Origin: a virus
Virus record (IMG/VR): IMGVR_UViG_3300032331_000359
Span: 1-22,333 of that record
Strand: one strand, 5' to 3'
Length of the DNA: 22,333 nucleotides
Both the position numbers and the translations under genes were made by a program. The notes beneath the pieces are model-generated. The model was not told the DNA's origin, made no database searches, and worked only from the letters and a program-made list of their open reading frames with translations. Below are positions 14,269 to 21,695 of this stretch, piece after piece. How positions within the stretch are numbered: the stretch's first letter is position 1; every line of letters starts with the position of its first letter.

Positions 14269-14754
14269 TTAGAACTCCACCATGCCAATCATTTCTGGAG
14301 TAACTCCGTCTTCCATTAAACCGCCAGAAGGAGACATACTTACGTTTCGTCCAGACATTTTTATAGCTTTAATAATTTGTGGATTATTAATATCAAATTT
14401 TGCTGATTTGAACCCACACTTTTTCATAGCGTCACAAAATTGCTTTAAACTATTAATTAAATCTCTTGGTGAATCAGCAGTTTCCATACTTACGTCAACT
14501 GTGCCATCTCTATTGTTGTTGTAGATAAATAAACTGTTGTTGGCCCTCATCACTCTAAAGTCAGGGTCGTTATTTACTAAATCAGCTAAGGTGTTGTACA
14601 AACCAATTGCTTCTTCTTTGTTTTCAGAAACCGATTCTAAAATCTGAATCACATCCATCGGCTCTGCTGGCTGACGTTGCTTTCTCACCTGCTCCATAAC
14701 TGGTTGATTTTTTTGAAACTCAGAAACCTGATTTTTTTGGGGGACGGGGAGCAT
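14269..14754 (-). CDS. hypothetical protein, probable virion-associated (161 residues)
   Basis: A Gln/Lys-rich N-terminus is followed by a mixed alpha/beta domain: ILESVSENKEEAIGLYNTL, then DFRVMRANNSLFIYNN, LKQFCDAMKKCGFKSAKFDI and a KAIKMSGRNV segment. The order (helix, two strands with a hairpin, helix, GFKSAKF strand, MSGR loop) looks like a small compact enzyme-like or adaptor fold, but no family is recognised. It stops two bases before the next start. Confidence 0.65.
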   Translation of the reverse strand: MLPVPQKNQVSEFQKNQPVMEQVRKQRQPAEPMDVIQILESVSENKEEAIGLYNTLADLVNNDPDFRVMRANNSLFIYNNNRDGTVDVSMETADSPRDLINSLKQFCDAMKKCGFKSAKFDINNPQIIKAIKMSGRNVSMSPSGGLMEDGVTPEMIGMVEF

Positions 14755-14756
14755 TT

Positions 14757-15095
14757 TTAGAGTCCTAAAGAAGCGGCAATTTGTTCATGAATAAATAAAT
14801 GGCTGGCTACCCAATCGTAAAAATCAGACTCATTATTGAAGTCAACGTCCAACATATTGAACGGATTATTCAATCCTAAGAGGCTTGCAAACGATTGATG
14901 CTCGACTTGGTGAGCCAATAACCAGTCATCTAGGTTGTCTGTTTGAGCGTCCATAATGGGGTAAATAGGCACTGAAATGCCGCTATCCATGAATGTTTCT
15001 TGGAATAGCTTATGTTGCAACCCATTTTCAAACAAAAACTCTCCCAAGGAATCATTGTTCCCGTATTCAACAATGGAGAGAGCGTTCATATCCAT
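14757..15095 (-). CDS. small protein with three W-x3-H-x3-H-type helical repeats
   Basis: This 112-residue protein holds three related units: residues 15-35, 54-75 and 91-112. Each has an aromatic residue, then x3, a polar residue, x3 and His: F20/N24/H28, W58/H62/H66 and W95/H99/H103. The last two end SLLGL and ASLGL. The two complete units could coordinate metal. It is not recognised as an enzyme; context suggests a virion or assembly protein. It is coupled to the upstream gene by a TAATG overlap. Confidence 0.7.
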   Translation of the reverse strand: MDMNALSIVEYGNNDSLGEFLFENGLQHKLFQETFMDSGISVPIYPIMDAQTDNLDDWLLAHQVEHQSFASLLGLNNPFNMLDVDFNNESDFYDWVASHLFIHEQIAASLGL

Positions 15096-15316
15096 TACTT
15101 GTCTGCCTTGTTATCTAAGCGGTCAAATATCTTGCTTAACATTCCTTTAATTTCAGTAATGTCTGTTTTGTAATCATCTTTGCTTACGTAAATGTGCGGC
15201 ATATCACGAATATCATCATCTAAACGATTAAGCGTTCTTGTAATGTTGTTTAGCGTCCAGCCGCCAAAAAAAGCAGCTATGCCAACTACTAAATTAAACA
15301 AAAATTGCCCGTCCAT
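15095..15316 (-). CDS. small TM plus coiled-coil protein (73 residues)
   Basis: One N-terminal membrane segment, FLFNLVVGIAAFFGGWTL (5-22), is followed by a helical cytoplasmic or periplasmic part, LNRLDDDIRDMP, then IYVSKDDYKTDITEIKGML and KIFDRLDNKADK. This layout is a common phage small-protein type (TM, then a YV.KDDY..DI.EIK segment). A role as holin regulator or spanin-like protein is possible; here it lies among virion genes. ACGGAG lies before ATG 15316. Confidence 0.68.
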   Translation of the reverse strand: MDGQFLFNLVVGIAAFFGGWTLNNITRTLNRLDDDIRDMPHIYVSKDDYKTDITEIKGMLSKIFDRLDNKADK

Positions 15317-15341
15317 TTAAACTCCGTAAAACTGTGCAATA

Positions 15342-17066
15342 TTAAAAAAACTCTAAAAAGTTACCGTAGTTAATAATAACTGGAGCTACATACGTATACG
15401 TAAAAACAATTAATCCGCCGCCAGAAGAATCAACTCCATTTCGCGCCCCAAATCCTTGGGAACCGCCAGATACGTATCCACTAAGGGTGCTATTAAGGCG
15501 CGAACGTCCACCCGCACCACCAGCAACACCGTACACATTTCCTGTTGTAGTAGTCCAAATATTTTCAACCCCGCCGCATCCAGCAAGAAGAAGTATGCTA
15601 TTTGTTGTATTAACCGAACCACCACCGCCGCCAGCACCGTTTGTGCCGTTAGTTGCATTTATTGTTACATTTGCTCCAGAACCAGCACCAGAACCTAACC
15701 TATTATTTCCACCTGCTCCGCCAATACGTGAAGCATAACTTCCTGAGGCAGCACCAGCTGACCCGCCATTTGTTGCACCACCACCACCACCAATACCATT
15801 GTTACTAGATACATTGCCTGTTCCTCCATTGGCACCGGCTCCATTGGGGCCAGCCGCGCCACCGTTACCAGCAACATTAATCGTTACGGCTGCGTTACCG
15901 CCTGAAGCTGCCGTTGAACCAAAAGAAGAACCGGCAGCACCGCCTGTTGTTGTAATCGTTCCTTTTGCTAATACCGTATTAGTTGCTGATGATGGTTTGC
16001 CTGACGATGGATTAACCCACGTATCAGGGTCAGCGCTAGTTACGGTTGAGCCAGCATTTAAATATAATGGGCCGCCCGGAGTCAACGTCAATGTTCTAGT
16101 TGCGTAAGCACCGCCGCCCATAGTTATATTTGTTGGATTTGATGCCCCAACACATTCAACTTTTAAGCTGCTAACACCATAAGGTATGTACCAATACCCT
16201 AAATAAGCATATACGTTATTGTTTACTGTAGTTATAAAAGGAGCTGCGTCAACAAAACTTGCTGACGCGCTTCCTGTAGTATAGGTAAGGACAATTAATC
16301 CTTGAGAACTAGCACTTGTTCCTACATCAGATGTTCTACAAGCACCACCGCCGTATCCTTGACCACCAGTTTGGTTTACTATATTATTACCGCCGCCACC
16401 ACCGCATGGCCCCCATTGCACACCAGCAAAATCAGTCCATATTAAATCTGGGCCACCAGAGCCAGCGGAAGTGGACGGAAAAATAGCTCCACCACCACCA
16501 CCACCATTTGAACCATTACCAGATGCACCGCCGCCAGAACCTCCGCGACCGTTACCGCCAGTAGTTCCAGAACCAGTGCTACCACCATTTGCGCCGCCAC
16601 CACCGTTATCAGGGAAAGCTCCCGCACTTGCTCCAGCACCATTTGGCCCAGCTGCACCACCGCCACCGCCATATACATCAGGAGGTCCTGAAACATAAGT
16701 ACCGCCATTTCCACCTGAATATTTAACATCACCGACACCAGCTGAAGATTGTCCTCCGGGAGCTAGGTCTACGAGAGATGTTACTGGCGTTCCTGCTTTA
16801 GCCAAACAACCATCAGTAGTAGAAGTTGGTGCTACGTTAGATGTTTTGTTAAACCATGTATCAACACCAGAATTACCTACTTGAATATATACAGTCTGTA
16901 GCGGATTAACTGAAATTGCAGTTGTTTTAGAATACGCACCACCACCTGAATTGGCTTGACCACCGGCACCAACACATTCGACTTGCAAAGTACCGCCCGA
17001 TGGAAAATCCGCTGGTATCAAAAATGAACCAGTTCCAGTAGGGATAGCAATGACTGTCGTTGGCAT
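15342..17066 (-). CDS. glycine-rich tail fibre or adhesin with two-fold internal duplication (574 residues)
   Basis: Two related halves (about 12-260 and 292-565) each start with a strand block ending VECVGA, pass a GGGAY motif and a DTW motif, then run through a long glycine-rich region. Each ends in a GLIV(F/L)TYT strand. Such glycine-rich domains in phage fibres are proposed to form packed polyglycine helices that contact host receptors. It is encoded on the late strand after other fibre genes, so it is probably a receptor-binding protein or fibre tip. Antisense open frames over this region are shadows of its GGN-rich codons. Confidence 0.72.
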   Translation of the reverse strand: MPTTVIAIPTGTGSFLIPADFPSGGTLQVECVGAGGQANSGGGAYSKTTAISVNPLQTVYIQVGNSGVDTWFNKTSNVAPTSTTDGCLAKAGTPVTSLVDLAPGGQSSAGVGDVKYSGGNGGTYVSGPPDVYGGGGGAAGPNGAGASAGAFPDNGGGGANGGSTGSGTTGGNGRGGSGGGASGNGSNGGGGGGAIFPSTSAGSGGPDLIWTDFAGVQWGPCGGGGGNNIVNQTGGQGYGGGACRTSDVGTSASSQGLIVLTYTTGSASASFVDAAPFITTVNNNVYAYLGYWYIPYGVSSLKVECVGASNPTNITMGGGAYATRTLTLTPGGPLYLNAGSTVTSADPDTWVNPSSGKPSSATNTVLAKGTITTTGGAAGSSFGSTAASGGNAAVTINVAGNGGAAGPNGAGANGGTGNVSSNNGIGGGGGATNGGSAGAASGSYASRIGGAGGNNRLGSGAGSGANVTINATNGTNGAGGGGGSVNTTNSILLLAGCGGVENIWTTTTGNVYGVAGGAGGRSRLNSTLSGYVSGGSQGFGARNGVDSSGGGLIVFTYTYVAPVIINYGNFLEFF

Positions 17067-17069
17067 TTT

Positions 17070-17606
17070 TTAAGCCTGTACAGTTACAGCAACAACGTCC
17101 CATCGGGTGTTAGTTGCGTTATATATAGAACCAACATATATGGTTTTACTTGCCGTAGTTGTGGTCGGCAAAGTTACTCCAATATTTGTATACGTTGCGT
17201 TCCAAGTTACTGAGTAAGAACTTGTGTTGCCAGTTATTCTTATTATTAATTTATTGCCGTCTACTGGAACGCCAGTAGGAGCAGCAATAGTTAAAGCCTT
17301 GTCTTGAGCAGTCAGATTATATTGGTCATACGACGAAATATCTGGTGTTAATGTTGTTGCGTTTGCTGCGCTTAAAAAACGAGGATTAATTCGTTTATTT
17401 GTTAATGTTTCTGCGCCGGTATACGTAGTAATATTTGCAGCAACAAAAGATGTATTCCCTGTGCCGCCATTAGCTATATTTAAAACACCGCTCAAAACAA
17501 CATTGCCGTTTGATGCTGTGTTAGGAGTTAATCCGGTAGTTCCACCACTAATAGTAACAACACCAGAACCACCTCCACTAGAAACGCTACCCGCTGTCTT
17601 TAACAT
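17070..17606 (-). CDS. tail fibre protein with GGTG motif (178 residues)
   Basis: AAGGAG lies five bases before ATG 17606. The N-terminal part has SSGGGSGVVTISGGTTGL (9-26) and LSGVLNIANGGTGNTSF (38-54), the GGTG-T/S repeat found in many phage tail fibres. A TGAETLTNKRINPR segment (65-78) follows, also typical of tail fibre proteins. The C-terminal half is beta-rich. It probably forms part of a trimeric fibre or a fibre-attached domain beside the glycine-rich protein. Confidence 0.75.
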   Translation of the reverse strand: MLKTAGSVSSGGGSGVVTISGGTTGLTPNTASNGNVVLSGVLNIANGGTGNTSFVAANITTYTGAETLTNKRINPRFLSAANATTLTPDISSYDQYNLTAQDKALTIAAPTGVPVDGNKLIIRITGNTSSYSVTWNATYTNIGVTLPTTTTASKTIYVGSIYNATNTRWDVVAVTVQA

Positions 17607-17615
17607 GACTACTCC

Positions 17616-17945
17616 TTATAGGCCATCGCCGGGCGTAATGTAAATTGTTGCATTGCCACTAGCGGTTATGCCAGTAAAGTAAGCGTTTGGCACAAACGTC
17701 AAAATCTCATCCGTGCTTGGCAAGAGAGGAAACGACGGGCCCGTAGTAGTCACAACATTCGCATTAGTTGTTGCGTTAGCCGCATCTTGACCATAGCCAA
17801 GAAACACTGTTACAGAGCCATTGTTGATGACACGATACTGGTTGCCACCCAATGTAGTAGAAACGCATTGAACGGGCGTAGGAGCCGCTACGTTAGCCGT
17901 AAACGCTACTGTATTGCCGGTTTTTGTAAACGCATTAAGACCCAT
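17616..17945 (-). CDS. small beta-rich fibre-associated protein, paralogue of the 6815 gene
   Basis: This 109-residue protein is rich in Thr, Val and Asn, with NQYRVINNGSVTVFLGYG (35-52) and the C-terminus GNATIYITPGDGL. The same pattern and end are seen in the protein at 6815-7156, so they are probably paralogues from a duplication. It is likely a small beta-barrel domain that decorates the fibre or capsid. It lies between two tail fibre genes and overlaps the gene at 17935 by a few bases. Confidence 0.7.
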   Translation of the reverse strand: MGLNAFTKTGNTVAFTANVAAPTPVQCVSTTLGGNQYRVINNGSVTVFLGYGQDAANATTNANVVTTTGPSFPLLPSTDEILTFVPNAYFTGITASGNATIYITPGDGL

Positions 17946-18309
17946 TTGTTATCTCCGTCCATGATGTTGTTTGTTCATCCCATAAATATGCTTTTCCATC
18001 TATAGGCATAGGAATTGGTGGTTGCCATAAAAAGTTACTGTCTAGCATCCAGCTTTGATACGGCTGCGGAGAAACAAAAGCATCTATATCTTCACGGTAT
18101 GTATAGCCAATTCCAGCATAATTTCCTCGGAATGGTGTTCCACCATTTCTGTGAACATTTCCTACCGTGTTATAACTTGTACGTTTACATACTTGACCTT
18201 GAAACTCGCCATACCATTGTTCCCAATCAATGCCGTCTTCACCCTCATTTTTACCGGGGATTACTCCAGTAACAATATTATTTTCATCAAGAAATGCGTA
18301 ATAAGCCAT
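17935..18309 (-). CDS. cyanophage-type conserved virion-associated protein (124 residues)
   Basis: The start is ATG 18309 (MAYYAFLDENN); the upstream TTG in frame is not used. The protein contains DWEQWYGEFQGQ-x-CKRTSYNT, then GNYAGIGYTY, PQPYQSWML and WDEQTTSW near the end. I recognise this Trp/Tyr-rich pattern from a conserved protein encoded near the tail or structural genes of marine T4-like and other cyanophages, function unknown. Here it sits within the fibre gene cluster. GGTGA upstream overlaps the previous gene's end. Confidence 0.78.
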   Translation of the reverse strand: MAYYAFLDENNIVTGVIPGKNEGEDGIDWEQWYGEFQGQVCKRTSYNTVGNVHRNGGTPFRGNYAGIGYTYREDIDAFVSPQPYQSWMLDSNFLWQPPIPMPIDGKAYLWDEQTTSWTEITNGS

Positions 18310-18314
18310 GTCAA

Positions 18315-19202
18315 TCACCAAGAAATATTTCCGGTTCCAGCCGTAAACGTATAAATAGTATTTCCACCGCTAGTAGTTTTTGTATAGGTTAATCCAACAG
18401 CAATTGAAGCCAAATCAGAATTTGTTGATGGATAGGCAATAATTACAACGCCAGAACCTCCATTTGCACCAATAGCGTTAGAACCAGTATTACAACTTCC
18501 TCCACCACCGCCACCGCCAGTGTTTGCATCTCCATCATCTCTAGCGGTTGGGTCTTTTGTTCCGTTACCACCGCCACCAGTGCCGCCATTTCCATTTGTG
18601 GTTCCACCAGTGCTGGTAGCACCACCACCACCTCCGGCATAAGTTACCGATGAACCAGTAATTGATGATGCAGTTCCATTTCCGCCATTGCCGCCAATAG
18701 TTGAAGCACCGTCAGAACCTACAGCACTAGCACCACCGCCGCCGCCAGCACCTAAAGCACCATTACCGCCAGCACTACCTTGACTTGGACTTGTGCTAGG
18801 AGTATTTCCTGCTCCAGCCGTACCAGACCTTGTTCCACCGCCGCCAGAGCCACCAGCTACGCCATTGTTGTCAACAGCATTTTGACCTTTTGCGCCACCG
18901 CCACCACCAGCAGAAGTGATTGTGCTAAAAACAGATGCGTTTCCACTGCTTCCAGTAGCAGCAGATACGGCAGCTCCACCAGCACCTACTGTGACTGTAT
19001 AGTTTGTGCTAGGCGTAACGCTAAATCCTGTTCCCGTTCTAAAACCACCCGCACCACCACCACCACCACCAGAACTATTAGAACCATTGTCTAATCGACC
19101 GCCACCAGCTCCACCGCCAGCAACCACTAAGTAATCAACAGCAGAAGGAGCGGCTCCTCCTTTTTTGTATGACGCTATAAGTGATTGAAGTATTCCACTC
19201 AT
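18315..19202 (-). CDS. glycine-rich tail fibre adhesin (295 residues)
   Basis: A 20-residue helical start is followed by VDYLVVAGGGAGGG (23-36). A very glycine-rich domain then runs to about residue 245, with several GGGGG blocks separated by short Ser, Thr and Asn segments. The end is GVVIIAYPS and a beta strand region. Proteins with LVVAGGGAGG and polyglycine blocks are known as phage tail fibre adhesins whose glycine helices bind host surface molecules. It is encoded just after another fibre gene, so it is probably a receptor-binding protein. Confidence 0.78.
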   Translation of the reverse strand: MSGILQSLIASYKKGGAAPSAVDYLVVAGGGAGGGRLDNGSNSSGGGGGGAGGFRTGTGFSVTPSTNYTVTVGAGGAAVSAATGSSGNASVFSTITSAGGGGGAKGQNAVDNNGVAGGSGGGGTRSGTAGAGNTPSTSPSQGSAGGNGALGAGGGGGASAVGSDGASTIGGNGGNGTASSITGSSVTYAGGGGGATSTGGTTNGNGGTGGGGNGTKDPTARDDGDANTGGGGGGGSCNTGSNAIGANGGSGVVIIAYPSTNSDLASIAVGLTYTKTTSGGNTIYTFTAGTGNISW

Positions 19203-19705
19203 TAGGTCAACCCGTTACCAGAAATAATCCAAGTAGTAGAAGTCATCTTTACAGCAGTTGCTATTCCATACTGAGCAAGCGTTCTATTGCCTGTAGTACC
19301 AGCAGAAGACAAATACATCGTGTCAGTGGTAACGGAAATAGTTACCGCATTAGCAGACATATTAATAAACGTAATAGCCGCACCTAAACCAAATGCTACG
19401 TTAGAGTTGGCTGGTATTGTGTACGTTGCAGCAGCTTGTCCGGTAGGGTGATACAAATGCCTACCACTATCTGCTAACACTACGTTGTAACTAGCGTTTT
19501 GTGAGTTTTGAGGAATCGAAAGATAACCAACAGTATTGCTGCCGTCTACCGTGCAATTTCCAATAGTAATGTTGCTTAACGTAGTAACAGTATTTCCAAG
19601 TTGAATGGATGTGTTACCAAGAGTTATAGTTGAAGCAAAGTTGCTGTCTAATTGCGACAACGGAATAGCCGATGTAGCCGTAGCAAAAGTATATGGAACC
19701 GTCAT
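19202..19705 (-). CDS. tail fibre protein (167 residues)
   Basis: It starts MTVPYTFATATSAIPLSQLD and continues with NF-type and TLGNTSIQLGNTVTTLSN repeats (28-45), a pattern I recognise from many phage and prophage tail fibre proteins, where it precedes the distal domain. A beta-rich C-terminal half (about 60-167) includes YTIPANSNVAFGLGA, which resembles small fibre-tip or collar domains. Here it is a short separate gene directly after the nozzle-like protein, so it may anchor the fibre to the tail. Confidence 0.78.
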   Translation of the reverse strand: MTVPYTFATATSAIPLSQLDSNFASTITLGNTSIQLGNTVTTLSNITIGNCTVDGSNTVGYLSIPQNSQNASYNVVLADSGRHLYHPTGQAAATYTIPANSNVAFGLGAAITFINMSANAVTISVTTDTMYLSSAGTTGNRTLAQYGIATAVKMTSTTWIISGNGLT

Positions 19706-19706
19706 C

Positions 19707-21692
19707 TTAGAACCTCACTCGCAATTCATGTTCGTATTCAAAACCGTTGTAAACAATTCCGGGACCGGATGATGTAACGGTCATACCTAAATATTTTCCG
19801 TATTGTTTTGCGTCTGTTTTATATAAAGTGTAACCACCTGTACCGCCAGACCAAGGTATTTCAACACTGCTATTGTTTGTCCAAGGAATAATAGTAGAAA
19901 AATTATTAATCCATTCAATAGTTGTTCCCAAAGAAACGCTATTGCTTGAACCAGTTTCGGAATCTATCGTTACATTAATAGTTGCCGCATTTTGCAATGT
20001 GGCTTCAATACCAATCTTTAACGCTTGCTTGGTCCGAATTGGGTCTTTCATTGGGTTCAAAGAAGTCTGAACATAACTGTTTATTGATGCCGTTGTGTTC
20101 GCGTACATCTTCACGCATGAAGTACCATCGGTTCCGTACAGAGTAATCCTTCCACCGACCGGAACAGATACTACATTTTTTAAACTGTTTCCCGCGCTTG
20201 TGAAGAACCATTTCTTTTCAAAAAATATAGCTTGTATGTATCTGTTATCACTAGATGTTCCTAAACCACCCGTGTATCTAAAATTAAACGCAGAACACAA
20301 GATGTTATTTAAAAGAACCTGACCGCCAGTAGTAGTGCCAGTAGTAAAGTCAACATTAGGAAATATGCCGTCCAAAGAGTCAGAAATCTTTGACGTCGTA
20401 GAGCCAACAAGCGCATAAACACCGTAATCATTCATAAACAGCACAGAACGGAAGTACGGGAAAATGGCATACGCCAATTTAGTACCTACCGATGCGCTGA
20501 CGTTAGTGTTAGTAAATAAGGTAAGACCAGAAGACGTAACACGAACATCAGAAAACACGTTGATGCTATCGTCGCCAAAAATGTATAAAAAGTTATTAGC
20601 TGACAATAACTGAATAATGTTTCCGTGCAATGTAGCGTCTGTTAAAGACACACCACCCGCAGACACCGTCACAAAGTCATTGTACGAACCTGCCGCTGAA
20701 TAATAAATAGTCCTGCCGTTAGCTATCCAAACACGACCAGAGAACGACTGAATAGCAGAATTGGTTCCTGTGTTAATGATGGCTTTAGCCGTAGCGTTAG
20801 AACCGCCACCGCCAGTAATAGCTACGGTGATGTTTGCTTGGTTTGTATAATTAGAACCATTGTTTGTCATTACGACTTGAGTAACAATGTTTCCAGCAAT
20901 AATTGCTTGACCGGCTGCGTTTGTTCCACCGCCACCAGTAATGGTTACAACAATGTTAGAAGCATTTGTATATCCAGTTCCAGTGTTAGTTACCAAAACC
21001 GATACAGTTCCTTGAGCAAAGGTTGTTGTGGAAGCCACCGCATTTGCATTAGCTCCACCGCCACCGTTAAAAGTTACCGTTGGAGAAGACGTATAACCAG
21101 AGCCAGTTTCGGTCAAAGTTATAGAAGAAACGGCATTAGCTGTAATCGTAGCAACGGCTGTAGCTTGTATTCCGTTTGTCTGATTTGGTGCAGAAATAAT
21201 TACTGCTGGAGCAGACGTATAACCTGTTCCGCCTCTAACTATACCTATGGTTCCCACAGAACCAATTGAAATTAAATTAACAGCATCCCACGTAAAGTAA
21301 CCTTTAACTGGGTCAATAATCAAAACCCTGTCATTTTTCCACTGACTAATATTTATGCCGCCAGTAGTTGTAAATGTTCCAGCAGCAGCTAACGTGCCTT
21401 TGACATTGGTTGTCAGGTTTACGTATTCGCAGCTTCCATCATTTTGGAAAGCAATTAAATAATCAGTAATGCCAATGTTTGCTGAAAAGAAATTTACAAC
21501 TGTATTAGAAAACGTAACGCTTCCAACAGCATCATAAGTAGGCGTAATCTTTAAATTGCCATAGCCAATAGGCATAGCATTTTCAAGCCAGAAGAATTCA
21601 TCGTTATCAATAGCCGTGCGGTTAGCTTTCGTGTTGACGCCACGAAAGTTCTTAACGACTTCATACGATTTTTTTTGTTCTGCCGCTGCCAT
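19707..21692 (-). CDS. tail nozzle or stabilisation-like protein with tandem repeat insertion (661 residues)
   Basis: The N-terminal part (about 10-145) has FRGVNTKANRTAIDNDEFFW and ENAMPIGYGNLKITP, then a TDYLIAFQNDGS and NDRVLIIDPVKGYFTWD segment, as in podovirus tail proteins of the beta-propeller type. The C-terminal part (about 314-661) continues with GRVWIANGRTIYYSA, NNFLYIFGDDSINVFSD and LFMNDYGVYALVG. Residues about 148-305 are four extra repeats. It probably forms the lower tail tube through which DNA leaves. The exact family (nozzle or P22 gp10-like) is not certain. Confidence 0.7.
   Translation of the reverse strand: MAAAEQKKSYEVVKNFRGVNTKANRTAIDNDEFFWLENAMPIGYGNLKITPTYDAVGSVTFSNTVVNFFSANIGITDYLIAFQNDGSCEYVNLTTNVKGTLAAAGTFTTTGGINISQWKNDRVLIIDPVKGYFTWDAVNLISIGSVGTIGIVRGGTGYTSAPAVIISAPNQTNGIQATAVATITANAVSSITLTETGSGYTSSPTVTFNGGGGANANAVASTTTFAQGTVSVLVTNTGTGYTNASNIVVTITGGGGTNAAGQAIIAGNIVTQVVMTNNGSNYTNQANITVAITGGGGSNATAKAIINTGTNSAIQSFSGRVWIANGRTIYYSAAGSYNDFVTVSAGGVSLTDATLHGNIIQLLSANNFLYIFGDDSINVFSDVRVTSSGLTLFTNTNVSASVGTKLAYAIFPYFRSVLFMNDYGVYALVGSTTSKISDSLDGIFPNVDFTTGTTTGGQVLLNNILCSAFNFRYTGGLGTSSDNRYIQAIFFEKKWFFTSAGNSLKNVVSVPVGGRITLYGTDGTSCVKMYANTTASINSYVQTSLNPMKDPIRTKQALKIGIEATLQNAATINVTIDSETGSSNSVSLGTTIEWINNFSTIIPWTNNSSVEIPWSGGTGGYTLYKTDAKQYGKYLGMTVTSSGPGIVYNGFEYEHELRVRF
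20778..21251 (-). repeat. four tandem G(T/S)GYT repeats in the nozzle-like protein
   Basis: Residues about 148-305 contain four units of about 40 residues with GTGYTSAP, GSGYTSSP, GTGYTNAS and GSNYTNQA near their starts. The units then run through V-x-I or V-x-F strands, and the last three carry a GGGG turn. The repeats look like small beta domains inserted in the beta-propeller-type protein between WDAVNL and SGRVWIANG. They may face outward and bind glycans, which is inference. Confidence 0.72.
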
Positions 21693-21695
21693 GAC

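Noticed and set aside
15336-15360. Run of seven T on the - strand at the end of the 574-residue gene as a frameshift site
   Set aside because: The run is immediately followed by the in-frame stop, and the shifted frame leads only to a short tail with no known domain. No stimulatory hairpin is seen.
15456-16698. Long antisense open frames over the glycine-rich fibre gene (also near 18780-19094)
   Set aside because: They come from GGN-rich codons read on the opposite strand, giving Pro- or Thr/Ser-rich low-complexity products. They have no ribosome-binding sites and oppose the operon.
16471-16700. CCACCGCC-like regular repeats resembling a short tandem array
   Set aside because: They are codon repeats of glycine blocks on the - strand, not a CRISPR or satellite. 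Spacing is irregular and no spacers are present.
15342-19202. Diversity-generating retroelement targeting the fibre genes
   Set aside because: No reverse transcriptase gene, template repeat or adenine-variable C-terminal repeat pair is visible in the window.
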